Made by a program: the position numbers and the translations under genes. Positions 30,913 through 38,543 of a DNA stretch of 42,644 nucleotides are shown one piece after another. Under the pieces are notes generated by a model. It ran no database searches, had not been told where the DNA came from, and saw only the letters and a program-made list of their open reading frames with translations. Within the stretch, counting starts at the first letter, position 1, and every line of letters starts with the position of its first letter. The DNA comes from JACVRU01 sp040905885 (GTDB taxonomy: Bacteria > Actinomycetota > Thermoleophilia > Gaiellales > Gaiellaceae), in contig JBBDQR010000057.1 in the NCBI GenBank assembly GCA_040905885.1, positions 1 through 42,644 on the forward strand. Direction: 5' to 3'.

Positions 30913-31879
30913 GTGAGCGTCAGGACTCTCCCGGACCCGCGCAGGGCGATGCCGCACGTCGCGCCGTTCGTCCACCGGACGCCCCTTCTGACCTCCCGAA
31001 TCCTCAGCGAGGAGACAGGGCTGGACGTGCGCCTGAAGGCGGAGATGCTCCAGCGCACGGGCGCCTACAAGATCCGGGGCGCGCTGGCGAAGCTGGCGGC
31101 GCTGTCAGAGGAGGAGCGCGCCCGTGGCGTCGTCTGCTCGTCCGCCGGCAACCATGCCCAGGGCGTGGCGCTCGCCGCGGCGATGCTCGGAGTCCGCGCG
31201 GTCGTCGTCATGGCCGAGAACGCGACGCCCTCGAAGATCGCCGCAACGAAAGGCTACGGAGCCGACGTCGTCCTCCACGGGACGATCTGGGACGAGGCGG
31301 ATGCCCGGGCACGTGAGCTCGTCGAGTCGGAGCATCTGACGTACGTCCATCCATTCGACGACCTCGACCTGATCGCCGGTCAGGGCACGATCGGGCTCGA
31401 GCTCCACGAGCAGTGGCCGGAGCTCGAAGTCGTCGTCGTTCCGATCGGCGGCGGCGGGCTGATCTCGGGCGTCGCGGTCGCGCTCAAGCAGGCGAGTCCG
31501 GCCGTGAGGGTGGTCGGCGTCGAGTCGTCCGGCGGGCCGGCGATGAAGCGATCCGTCGAGCGCGGCGAGCTCGTCACGCTCGACCGTGTCGATTACGGTC
31601 GTGGACGGGCTGCGCGTCCGCCGCGTGGGCGAGCGGACGTTCGAGATCGTCCGCGAGCTCGTCGACGAGCTCGTCGAGGTCCCGGACGAGGCGATCGCCG
31701 CGAACGTGCTCTGGGTGATGAGCCGCTGCAAGCTGGTCGTCGAAGGCGCCGCGGCGGCAACCGTCGCCGCGCTGCGCGAGGGTCGGATCGCCGCGCCGCC
31801 GGGCGCGAGAGTCGTCTGCATTCTCTCGGGCGGGAACCTTGATCTCTCCCAGCTGCAGGGCCGCCTGCGCCTGAACTAG
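30913..31879 (+). pseudogene. threonine/serine dehydratase, single-base frameshift
   Basis: A fold-type II PLP enzyme of the threonine ammonia-lyase/serine racemase family, about 321 residues if corrected, without a C-terminal ACT domain (catabolic TdcB-like size). The first frame reads PFVHRTPLL, GAYKIRGA with PLP Lys53, SSAGNHAQGVA and PIGGGGLISG. It then runs out of frame after LVTLDRVD. The next frame continues DGLRVRRVGE, VEGAAAATVAAL and VVCILSGGN. Removing one T from the TT at 31593-31594 gives an unbroken VDTVVDGLRVRR. So it is either a real pseudogene or a sequencing/assembly error. GTG 30913 is preferred over ATG 30949 because it keeps the usual N-terminal helix. Confidence 0.85.
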
Positions 31880-31883
31880 CGGC

Positions 31884-32219
31884 TTACCGCCGGCGCCGCA
31901 GCCCGAGCCGTCTGCGCGGCACGCGGGTGATCACCGTTCCCAGCCGTGCCGAGCGCACGTCCCGCCGCCGGCGGTACTCGTCCGCGTACCCGGTCGGGTC
32001 GAGCCCGAGGAAGGACGCGTAGGTGCGGAGGAAGACGAGCCCCCAGGCATCGCCGGGGAGGAGGTCGAACTCCTCGTCCTCGAGCGCGGCGAGGTAGCGG
32101 GCGCGGATCCGCGTCTCGCGCTCCGCGTCGCGGAGCTCCAGTCCCTGCGCCAGCCGGGCGTCGGCGAGGCTGCTGCCCAGCCCGAGGCGGGGGAGAGGGG
32201 GCTGGGCCGCGATGGACAT
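31884..32219 (-). CDS. RodZ-type helix-turn-helix protein lacking a membrane segment
   Basis: A 111-residue protein consisting almost only of the HTH region seen at the N-terminus of RodZ: LGSSLADARLAQGLELRDAERETRIRARYLAALEDEEFDLLPGDAWGLVFLRTYASFLGLDP (residues 13-74). RodZ normally continues into a membrane helix and an extracellular domain and anchors MreB; here the chain ends in an Arg-rich tail (RVPRRRLGLRRRR). A cytoplasmic DNA- or MreB-binding protein is possible. It converges on the dehydratase gene with only 4 bp between, and its 5' end faces the tandem RNA region. Confidence 0.75.
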   Translation of the reverse strand: MSIAAQPPLPRLGLGSSLADARLAQGLELRDAERETRIRARYLAALEDEEFDLLPGDAWGLVFLRTYASFLGLDPTGYADEYRRRRDVRSARLGTVITRVPRRRLGLRRRR

Positions 32220-32260
32220 GCCGAGCCGCTTCGCCCCGAGATCGCGGTCTCCTGCCGGAA

Positions 32261-32291
32261 GCCCGCAATTTGCGCGAAATTCCTGGGCGGG
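32261..32291 (+). repeat. upstream part of tandem unit 1
   Basis: GCCCGCAATTTGCGCGAAAT, including the small palindrome CGCAA-T-TTGCG, is matched by GCTCGCATTTTGCGAGAAAT at 32505-32524. Each lies about 35 bp upstream of a -35 box. It may be a protein-binding site kept with the duplicated RNA unit. Confidence 0.5.
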
Positions 32292-32297
32292 TCCCCC

Positions 32298-32325
32298 TTG
32301 CAGTCCCCGGCCGGGTTGCTAGAGT
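32298..32325 (+). promoter_or_regulatory. promoter of RNA copy 1
   Basis: TTGCAG (32298-32303), a 16-bp spacer and TAGAGT (32320-32325). The predicted start, 6-8 nt on, falls at the TTGCGCCGAG with which the RNA element begins. Confidence 0.55.
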
Positions 32326-32330
32326 GCCGC

Positions 32331-32440
32331 TTGCGCCGAGCACGGGGCGCGAGTAGGACGAAGCTAGGCCGGGTGGCCGTACGCGGAAGCGGAAAGTTAG
32401 CCGGACTGGTGGACGAAAGCGAACCCGGCTCGGCGAATTC
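32331..32440 (+). ncRNA. structured RNA candidate, copy 1
   Basis: A long closing stem pairs CGCCGAGC (32334-32341) with GCTCGGCG (32428-32435) and, after a bulged A, CGGG with CCCG. Inside are CGC/GCG (start and end of the core), a four-pair helix AGCT/AGTT, the hairpin CGG-GTGG-CCG and the hairpin CGC-GGAA-GCG with a GNRA loop. Copy 2 has the same fold, with paired changes in three helices. GAGTAGG and GTGGACGAAAGC are unpaired and invariant, as a ligand or protein site would be. No open frame covers it. A separate hairpin, GTTGTC-GGTAAT-GACAAC, lies at 32452-32469. I cannot match it to a known RNA family. Confidence 0.6.
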
Positions 32441-32504
32441 TATGCCGAAATGTTGTCGGTAATGACAACTCCTCACGAATGTAGCAAGTAGAACGAAAAG
32501 AAAC

Positions 32505-32537
32505 GCTCGCATTTTGCGAGAAATTTCGTTTCGCGGG
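32505..32537 (+). repeat. upstream part of tandem unit 2
   Basis: This counterpart of 32261-32291 starts GCTCGCATTTTGCGAGAAAT and goes on TTCG...GCGGG. It shows that the duplicated unit includes DNA upstream of the promoter, about 180 bp per unit with a period of about 243 bp. Confidence 0.5.
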
Positions 32538-32539
32538 CC

Positions 32540-32568
32540 TTGCATCGACCCTTGACCTCGACTACATT
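32540..32568 (+). promoter_or_regulatory. promoter of RNA copy 2 and the catabolic operon
   Basis: TTGCAT (32540-32545), a 17-bp spacer and TACATT (32563-32568). The start site would be near 32574-32576, again at TTGCGCCGAG. A second TTGACC (32552-32557) is too close to the -10 to serve as its -35. Confidence 0.55.
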
Positions 32569-32573
32569 CCCTC

Positions 32574-32683
32574 TTGCGCCGAGCACGGGGTGCGAGTAGG
32601 TCGAGGCTCAACCGACGGGTCGTACGTGCAGACGGAAAGCTCGTCGGGGGAGTGGACGAAAGCACAACCGGCTCGGCGAACTT
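32574..32683 (+). ncRNA. structured RNA candidate, copy 2 (leader of the catabolic operon)
   Basis: The stem CGCCGAGC (32577-32584) with GCTCGGCG (32671-32678) closes the same architecture as copy 1. Compared with copy 1, the core pair C-G becomes U-A, the first hairpin pair G-C becomes A-U, the second hairpin pair C-G becomes U-A, and the A-U and G-U pairs of the four-pair helix become G-U and G-C. The G-U pairs support transcription of the plus strand. It ends 15-20 nt before the ATG at 32698, where a cis-acting riboswitch-like leader would lie. The ligand, if any, is unknown. Confidence 0.6.
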
Positions 32684-32697
32684 ATGGTCCGACACGG

Positions 32698-33378
32698 ATG
32701 GATGCGCGCCACGCCCTCCTCGGACGACTGATCGACCACGCGCCGCTCTTCCCACCCGCGAGCCTGCCCCTCGACGAGGCGCTCGCGGAGCACGAGCGGG
32801 CGCGGGCCGGTGCGCACGCGTGGCTGCTGGGCCGGTTCGTCGTCCCCGCCTCCCGGCTCGCGGAGCTGGGCAACGCCGACCTGAGGCTCAGCGTCGTCTT
32901 CGACGAGAACGTCGAGCTCCTCGACCCGAGGATCGAGGCGGTCGAGGTGCCGCCGGGTGTGGAGCCGCCTGGGCTCGCGCCGGCGGAGGTCTACCTCGAG
33001 GGGCGCATCGAGCCGGCCTTCCGGGCGAAGGTGCGCTGCGGCGGCGCCCGCGTCCCGAGGGTGGAGGAGCTGGCCGGGTTCATCCGCGCCTGCCGCGAGC
33101 AGCGGGTCGTCTTCAAGGCGACCGCGGGCCTGCACCACGCGCTCCCGGCCGGCGGGCAGCACGGCTTCCTCAACCTGCTCGCCGCCTGCGTCTTCGGCGA
33201 CGAGGAGGAGGCGCTTCGCCACGACTCCTTCGAGCTCGACGCCGACTCCTTCCGCTGGGGCGACCGCGTCGCAGGTCCGGAGGAGCTCGCGCGCGTGCGC
33301 GACGAGCTCTTCGCCGGCTTCGGCACCTGCTCCTTCGACGAGCCGGTCGACGAGCTGCAGGCACTCGGGATCCTATGA
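32698..33378 (+). CDS. conserved protein of unknown function, fumarylacetoacetase partner
   Basis: 226 residues from ATG 32698; an upstream in-frame ATG-like start at 32590 would run through the structured RNA and is rejected. Alternating strands and helices, with AKVRCGGARVPRVEELAGFI (residues 110-129), VVFKATAGLHHAL (137-149) and QHGFLNLLAA (154-163), suggest a TIM-barrel-like fold. Lys140, His146/147 and His155 are possible active-site residues. I cannot assign a function. Its stop overlaps the fumarylacetoacetase start (ATGA), so the two are co-translated and probably act in the same pathway. Confidence 0.8.
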   Translation: MDARHALLGRLIDHAPLFPPASLPLDEALAEHERARAGAHAWLLGRFVVPASRLAELGNADLRLSVVFDENVELLDPRIEAVEVPPGVEPPGLAPAEVYLEGRIEPAFRAKVRCGGARVPRVEELAGFIRACREQRVVFKATAGLHHALPAGGQHGFLNLLAACVFGDEEEALRHDSFELDADSFRWGDRVAGPEELARVRDELFAGFGTCSFDEPVDELQALGIL

Positions 33379-34385
33379 CCACCCCACGAAATGCTGCGCA
33401 TTCCGTGGGGGCCCCGGTCAGGGGCTTCGGCATCGTCCGCGGCCACGTCGCGTGGCGGGACGGCGACTCCGTCGCGCTGCTCGAGCCGGGCGGGAGTCTG
33501 AACGCGCTGATGGCACGCGGGCCGCAGGCGTGGGCGGAGGCGCGCGGCCGTGGGGAGGAGGCGCTCGCCCGCGGCGACGGGATCGCCCTGGAGGACGCCG
33601 TGCTGCCGTTCGAGGTCGCCGACTACGTCGACTTCTACTCGTCGCTCCAGCACGCGACGAACATGGGCCGGCTGCTCCGCCCCGGCGGCGAGCCGCTCCT
33701 GCCGAACTGGCGCTGGCTGCCGATCGGCTACCACGGGCGCGCCGGCACCGTCGTCGTCAGCGGCACGCCGATCCGCCGGCCGCAGGGCCAGCGGCCCGGC
33801 CCCGAGTTCGGGCCCACGGAGAGGCTCGACGTCGAGCTGGAGCTCGGCTTCGTGATCGGGCTCCCGAGCGCGCTCGGCGAGCCCGTCCCCGTCGAGCGGG
33901 CGCTCGACCACGTCTTCGGCGCCGTGCTCGTCAACGACTGGAGCGCGCGCGACATCCAGGCCTGGGAGTACCAGCCGCTCGGCCCGTTCCTCGGCAAGTC
34001 GTTCGCCACGTCGATCTCCCCCTGGGTGACGCCGCTCGAGCTCCTGCCGCGCGTCCCGCTCCCGCCCCAGGAGCCCGAGCCGCTCGCCTACCTCCGCGCG
34101 GAACCGCTTGGCTTCGACGTCCCGCTCGAGATCGAGCTGAACGGGGAGATCGTCTCGCGGACGAACGCGAAGCACCTGTACTGGAGCGTCGAGCAGCAGA
34201 TCGCGCACCTGACCTCGAACGGCGCGAGCCTGCGGACGGGCGACCTCCTCGCGACCGGGACGATCTCCGGCGACGAGCCCGGCAGCCTGTTCGAGCTCTG
34301 GCGCGGGGAGCGGTTCCTCGCGGACGGAGACGAGGTCGTCCTGCGCGGCGAGGGGCTCTCGGAAGTCCGGGGGAAAGTCGTTTAG
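33375..34385 (+). CDS. fahA: fumarylacetoacetase
   Basis: A 336-residue enzyme that hydrolyses fumarylacetoacetate to fumarate and acetoacetate, the last step of tyrosine/homogentisate breakdown. The metal and catalytic residues keep the spacing of the characterised enzyme: D86 in VDFYSS, H93 in QHATNMG, E154 and E156 in DVELELG, and D188 in NDWSARDIQAWEYQPLGPFLGKSF. Homogentisate dioxygenase and maleylacetoacetate isomerase are not in the window, so the substrate may be a related acylpyruvate-like compound. It is the second gene of the operon led by RNA copy 2. Confidence 0.9.
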   Translation: MTTPRNAAHSVGAPVRGFGIVRGHVAWRDGDSVALLEPGGSLNALMARGPQAWAEARGRGEEALARGDGIALEDAVLPFEVADYVDFYSSLQHATNMGRLLRPGGEPLLPNWRWLPIGYHGRAGTVVVSGTPIRRPQGQRPGPEFGPTERLDVELELGFVIGLPSALGEPVPVERALDHVFGAVLVNDWSARDIQAWEYQPLGPFLGKSFATSISPWVTPLELLPRVPLPPQEPEPLAYLRAEPLGFDVPLEIELNGEIVSRTNAKHLYWSVEQQIAHLTSNGASLRTGDLLATGTISGDEPGSLFELWRGERFLADGDEVVLRGEGLSEVRGKVV

Positions 34386-34388
34386 AGT
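34383..34388 (+). promoter_or_regulatory. -10-like box before the coxM-like gene
   Basis: TAGAGT overlaps the fahA stop and lies 6 nt before GTG 34395, again the leaderless spacing. It may allow the molybdenum hydroxylase genes to be expressed apart from fahA. Confidence 0.4.
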
Positions 34389-34394
34389 CGCATC

Positions 34395-35171
34395 GTGCTG
34401 CTCCGCGAGGTCCAGTACGTGCGGCCCGGGTCGGTCGACGAGGCGCTGGCGGCGCTCTCCTCCCACGAGGGAGCCCGCGCGCTCGCGGGCGGCCAGACCC
34501 TGATCAACGTGATGAAGGCGCGCGCCGCGTCGCCGGACGTGCTCGTCGATCTCGGCCGGCTCGACGAGCTGCGCACGGTCGAGCGGAACGGGGACGGCGG
34601 GCTGCGGATCGGCGCGATGGTCACCTACGCGCAGCTGATGCGCGACTCGACCGTCGGCGAGGCGCGGCCGATCCTGGCCGAGGTCGCGTCCCAGATCGCC
34701 GACGTCCAGGTGAGGAACCGCGGCACGATCGGCGGCAACATCTGCTCGAGCGACCCCACGAACCACTTCCCGCCGCTCGCGGCGGCGCAGGGCTGGCGCA
34801 TGCACGTCCGCGGCCCCGAGGGGGAGCGGGAGCTCTCGGCCGACGAGTTCTTCCTGGGCGTCTACTTCACCGCGGTGGGGCCGGGCGAGCTGCTGACGGC
34901 GATCACGATCCCGGCGGGCGGCTCGGACGGGTTCGCATCCGTCACGCTCGGCGCCGACGGCACCTGCATCGCGAACGCCGCCGCGCAGGTGCGGGACGGC
35001 CAGGCGCGGATCGCGCTCGGCTGCGTCGGCGCGACGCCGGTGGTCGTGTCCTCCCCCGAGGACGTGCGCACCGCCGCCATGGACCCGCCCTCCGACGTCC
35101 ACGCGTCCGCCGACTACCGCCGCCACCTCGCCGAGGTGTGCGCGAGGCGCGCCCTGGAGCAAGCCGCGTGA
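34395..35171 (+). CDS. FAD-binding subunit of a molybdenum hydroxylase (CoxM-like)
   Basis: A 258-residue protein from GTG 34395. The FAD-binding PCMH fold is shown by ALAGGQTLINVMK (residues 33-45, the AGGxxL pyrophosphate loop) and RNRGTIGGNICSSDPTNHFPP (about 110-130), followed by the CO dehydrogenase flavoprotein C-terminal domain. It passes electrons from the iron-sulfur subunit to an acceptor. The gene order M-S-L with 4-base overlaps is the classic one for xanthine oxidase-family hydroxylases. The reaction depends on the large subunit. Confidence 0.88.
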   Translation: MLLREVQYVRPGSVDEALAALSSHEGARALAGGQTLINVMKARAASPDVLVDLGRLDELRTVERNGDGGLRIGAMVTYAQLMRDSTVGEARPILAEVASQIADVQVRNRGTIGGNICSSDPTNHFPPLAAAQGWRMHVRGPEGERELSADEFFLGVYFTAVGPGELLTAITIPAGGSDGFASVTLGADGTCIANAAAQVRDGQARIALGCVGATPVVVSSPEDVRTAAMDPPSDVHASADYRRHLAEVCARRALEQAA

Positions 35172-35623
35172 TCCCGATCAGCTTCCAGGTCAACGGCGAG
35201 ACCGTCGAGCGCGAGGTCGACCCGCGCACGCTGCTCGTCCACTTCATCCGCGACGACCTCGACCTGACCGGCACGCACGTCGGCTGCGACACGGGCAACT
35301 GCGGCGCCTGCACGATCCTCGTCGACGGCGAGGCCGTGAAGAGCTGCATGCTGCTCGCCGTCCAGGCCGACGGCACGAGCGTGGAGACCGTCGAGAGCCT
35401 GGCGGGCGACGGCGAGCTGACGCGGCTCCAGCAGGCCTTCAGTGCCGCCCACGCCCTCCAGTGCGGCTACTGCACGCCGGGAATGCTGATGTCGGCGACG
35501 TACCTGCTCCGCAACAACCCCGAGGCGACCGAGCGCGAGATCCGCAAGGCGATCCAGGGGAACATCTGCCGCTGCACCGGCTACGTGAACATCGTGAAGG
35601 CCATCCAGGAGGCGACGCGGTGA
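35168..35623 (+). CDS. 2Fe-2S subunit of a molybdenum hydroxylase (CoxS-like)
   Basis: A 151-residue protein starting at GTG 35168, overlapping the previous stop. All eight cluster ligands are present: C40, C45, C48 and C60 form the plant-type ferredoxin cluster (GCDTGNCGAC), and C99, C102, C134 and C136 the helical cluster (CGYCTPGM, CRCTGY). It carries electrons from the molybdenum site to FAD. The length is usual for the family. Confidence 0.93.
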   Translation: MIPISFQVNGETVEREVDPRTLLVHFIRDDLDLTGTHVGCDTGNCGACTILVDGEAVKSCMLLAVQADGTSVETVESLAGDGELTRLQQAFSAAHALQCGYCTPGMLMSATYLLRNNPEATEREIRKAIQGNICRCTGYVNIVKAIQEATR

Positions 35624-38094
35624 CCGAGACGACGATGGAGCCGCTGGTCGTCGAGCGCGAGGAGACGAAGTCCGGCTTCGTCGGCCAGAGCATCCCGCGC
35701 AAGGAGGACAAGCGGCTGACGCAGGGCCAGGGCGTCTTCTTCGACGACGTCAAGCGGCACGGGATGGGCTACGTCCACTTCGTCCGCTCGCCGTACGCCC
35801 ACGCGAAGATCGTCTCGATCGACGTCTCGAAGGCGCTCGAGCTCGACGGCGTCTACGGGACGCTCACCGGCGACGAGGTCGCGATCCAGACCGACCCGTT
35901 CTTCGAGCTCTCGACGCCGCCGGGCTCGGAGATCAAGGACTACGCGCTCGCCGTCGGCAAGACGCGCTTCCAGGGCGAGCCGGTCGCCGCCGTCGTCGCG
36001 GCGACGCGTGAGCTGGCTAGGGACGCGGCGGAGCTGGTGGAGGTCGAGTACGAGCCGCTGGAGGCGGTCGTCGACCCGGAGGCGGCGCTCGCGGAGGGCG
36101 CGCCGATCCTCCACGACGACGCCGGCTCGAACGTCGTCTGGTCGGGCGTCTTCGACTGGGGCGACTGGGAGGCCGCGAAGGCGGAGGCCGACCACGTCGT
36201 GCGGATCGACTACCTTCACTTCGACCGCTTCTCCTCGACGCCCCTCGAGATGTCCGGCTGCCTCGTCGAGTACGAGCGCGCCACCGGCCAGTGGACGCTC
36301 TACTGCAACCACCAGATGCCCGGCGTGGGCGCGATCTGGATGGCGCCGGCGATGCGGGTCGGGATCGACAAGCTCCGCTTCGTCACGCACGACATCGGCG
36401 GCGGCTTCGGCAACAAGATCTGCCTGCACCCGTACTACGTCGCCTGCTGCCTGCTCGCGCGCAAGCTGAAGCGGCCCGTGCAGTGGACGGAGTGGCGCAC
36501 CGACCAGCACATGGCGAACTCGCACGGGAACGAGCGCGTCTTCCGCGACGTCGAGGTCGCCGTCAAGGCGGACGGCACCTTGCTCGGCTTCTCCTGCCGC
36601 GCGATCGACGACTGCGGCGCCTTCCCGCGCTACGAGCCGCTCGGCTGCATCATCTGGTCGCAGGTCACGCCGGGCCTCTACCGCTGGCGCAACATCCGCG
36701 TCGACTTCACGCAGGCGTGCACGAACAAGTCGCCGGTGGGGCCGAACCGCGGCTACTCGCGCCTCCAGCACCTCTGGCTGACGGAGCGGATCATCGACAT
36801 CGTCGCGACCGAGCTCGACCTCGACCCGGTCGAGGTGCGGAAGCTGAACTACGTCAAGGCCGACGAGATGCCCTACGAGACGCCGAACGGCTGCGTCTAC
36901 GACTCCGGCGACTACGCGCGCTGCCTCGACCAGGCACTCGAGCTGGTCGGCTGGTCGGGGATGGAGGAGCGGCGGCGCGACGCGGAGTCGCGCGGGAAGC
37001 TGCTCGGGGTCGGGATCGGCTCGACGCTCGACTCGGGGACGAACAACTTCGGCCAGTCGACCTTGATCAACCCGGAGCTGCAGTTCTCGGGCAACAACGA
37101 GGTCGCGACCGTGAAGCTCGACATCTTCGGCGAGCTGGTCGTGACGCTCGGCACCGTCCCGCAGGGACAGGGGCACGAGACGACCGCGTCACAGGTGGTG
37201 GCCGACATCCTCGGCGTCACCCCCGACGACGTCCACGTCCGTCCGGGCCACGACTCGTTCTGGAACTCGCACGCGGGCTTCTCCGGCACCTACGCGAGCC
37301 AGTTCGCGGTCACCGGCCTCGGGGCCGTCCAGGGCGCGGCGGAGAAGCTCGCCTGGGAGATCAAGCGCGTCGCGGCCGGCGTCTTCGGCGCCGAGCCCGA
37401 TGACATCGAGCTCGCCGAGGGGCAGGCGCGGCTGGCCGCGAACCCGGAGGCGGCGATCCCGTTCATGGGCATCGGCGCGATCGTGAACGCGAACAACGCG
37501 ATCTTGCCGATGGACGTCAGGGACGTGACGCTGAACGTCCGGCACGTCTACGTCCCGCCGTTCCAGCTCCCCGACAAGGAACGGAAGTTCGGCAACCTCA
37601 CGCTCACGTACGCCACGCAGATCCACGTCTGCGTGCTCGAGATCGACCGGGAGACGGGCGCCTACGAGATTGTCGACTGGGCGGTCGTGGACGACTGCGG
37701 CAAACGGATCCACCCACAGATCGTCGAGGGCCAGGTGCACGGCGCCTGGGCGCACGGCGTCGGCGCCGCGACGACGGAGACGTTCCCCTACGACGAGGAC
37801 GGGAACCTCCTCACCGCCAACTTCTACGACTACCACGTGCCGCACGCGCTCGACATGCCGCCGCTGAAGACCGGCCACATCGAGTCCCCGTCGCCGTTCA
37901 CGCCGCTCGGGACGAAGGGGATGGGGGAGGGAGGCGGCGGCGCGATCCACGCCGTCTGCGCGGCGATCCAGGACGCGCTGCGCCCCGTCGGCAAGCCGGT
38001 GGTCTACGACTCGCACAACCCGTACCACCGCGTCTGGGAGCTGATGACGCGGCCGGAGGACAGCCGGAAGCTCGTCACGGTCGAGTCGCGATGA
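35620..38094 (+). CDS. molybdopterin-binding large subunit, xanthine dehydrogenase family (not CO dehydrogenase)
   Basis: An 824-residue subunit from GTG 35620 (ATG 35635 is possible). It has the N-terminal aldehyde oxidase a/b hammerhead (QGVFFDDVKRHGMGYVHFVRSPYAHAKI), GGGFGNKICLHPY for cofactor binding, and GTKGMGEGGGGAI with the catalytic Glu770. The active-site loop reads SPVGPNRGYSR (G374-R381), not AYxCSFR of form I CO dehydrogenase or AYRGAGR of form II. It therefore hydroxylates some other carbon, perhaps an N-heterocycle or aromatic, using water as the oxygen source. The cytosine-type molybdopterin cofactor is supplied from elsewhere. Confidence 0.9.
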   Translation: MTETTMEPLVVEREETKSGFVGQSIPRKEDKRLTQGQGVFFDDVKRHGMGYVHFVRSPYAHAKIVSIDVSKALELDGVYGTLTGDEVAIQTDPFFELSTPPGSEIKDYALAVGKTRFQGEPVAAVVAATRELARDAAELVEVEYEPLEAVVDPEAALAEGAPILHDDAGSNVVWSGVFDWGDWEAAKAEADHVVRIDYLHFDRFSSTPLEMSGCLVEYERATGQWTLYCNHQMPGVGAIWMAPAMRVGIDKLRFVTHDIGGGFGNKICLHPYYVACCLLARKLKRPVQWTEWRTDQHMANSHGNERVFRDVEVAVKADGTLLGFSCRAIDDCGAFPRYEPLGCIIWSQVTPGLYRWRNIRVDFTQACTNKSPVGPNRGYSRLQHLWLTERIIDIVATELDLDPVEVRKLNYVKADEMPYETPNGCVYDSGDYARCLDQALELVGWSGMEERRRDAESRGKLLGVGIGSTLDSGTNNFGQSTLINPELQFSGNNEVATVKLDIFGELVVTLGTVPQGQGHETTASQVVADILGVTPDDVHVRPGHDSFWNSHAGFSGTYASQFAVTGLGAVQGAAEKLAWEIKRVAAGVFGAEPDDIELAEGQARLAANPEAAIPFMGIGAIVNANNAILPMDVRDVTLNVRHVYVPPFQLPDKERKFGNLTLTYATQIHVCVLEIDRETGAYEIVDWAVVDDCGKRIHPQIVEGQVHGAWAHGVGAATTETFPYDEDGNLLTANFYDYHVPHALDMPPLKTGHIESPSPFTPLGTKGMGEGGGGAIHAVCAAIQDALRPVGKPVVYDSHNPYHRVWELMTRPEDSRKLVTVESR

Positions 38095-38543
38095 AGCTCG
38101 AGGGCACCCGCTCGTTCGCCGCGCCGCGCGGCACCGTCTGGGAGGTGCTCAACAGCCCGCACCAGATGGCGGAGATGATGCCGGGGGTCGAGTCCTTCGA
38201 CGTCGCCGACGACCGGCACTGGCGCGCGAACGTGAAGATCCCGCTCGGCCTGGGCGGGATGCGGATGTCGATCAACTTCGAGAAGCTCGAGGAGCGCGAG
38301 CCCGAGTTCGCGAAGCTGCACGCGAAGGGCACGGGCGTCGGCGCGCTGATGAACATGGAGACCGCGTTCCACCTCGCGGACGGGGAGGGAGGCGGCACCG
38401 AGATGCGCTGGGAGGCCGACGTGCGCATCGCAGGTCCGGTCGGCTCGATGGGCCAGCGCGTCCTTCAGCCGATCGTCAACCAGCAGGTGCAGAACGTGCT
38501 GGGCGCGCTCGACAAGCAGGTTCAGCAGGCCGCCGGGACATGA
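38091..38543 (+). CDS. CoxG-like SRPBCC family protein
   Basis: A 150-residue START/Bet v 1-type protein. SFAAPRGTVWEVLNSPHQMAEMMPGVESFD (residues 8-37) is the CoxG signature; the fold continues with paired strands to a C-terminal helix (VLQPIVNQQVQNVLGALDKQV). CoxG proteins bring the Mo-hydroxylase to the membrane and bind quinones, coupling it to respiration. The ATG overlaps the coxL-like stop, so it very probably serves this enzyme. Confidence 0.88.
   Translation: MKLEGTRSFAAPRGTVWEVLNSPHQMAEMMPGVESFDVADDRHWRANVKIPLGLGGMRMSINFEKLEEREPEFAKLHAKGTGVGALMNMETAFHLADGEGGGTEMRWEADVRIAGPVGSMGQRVLQPIVNQQVQNVLGALDKQVQQAAGT

Noticed and set aside
32331..32683. Known riboswitch (cobalamin, TPP, FMN, glycine, SAM, c-di-GMP, c-di-AMP, Moco, ZTP, yybP-ykoY)
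   Set aside because: None of the consensus cores I remember fits; a computed search could still change this.
32590..32697. Upstream in-frame extension of the unknown protein
   Set aside because: It would be translated through the structured RNA, is Ser/Gly/Arg-rich, and has no ribosome binding site.
35620..38094. Form I CO dehydrogenase large subunit
   Set aside because: The AYxCSFR copper-binding loop is absent; the site reads SPVGPNRGYSR.
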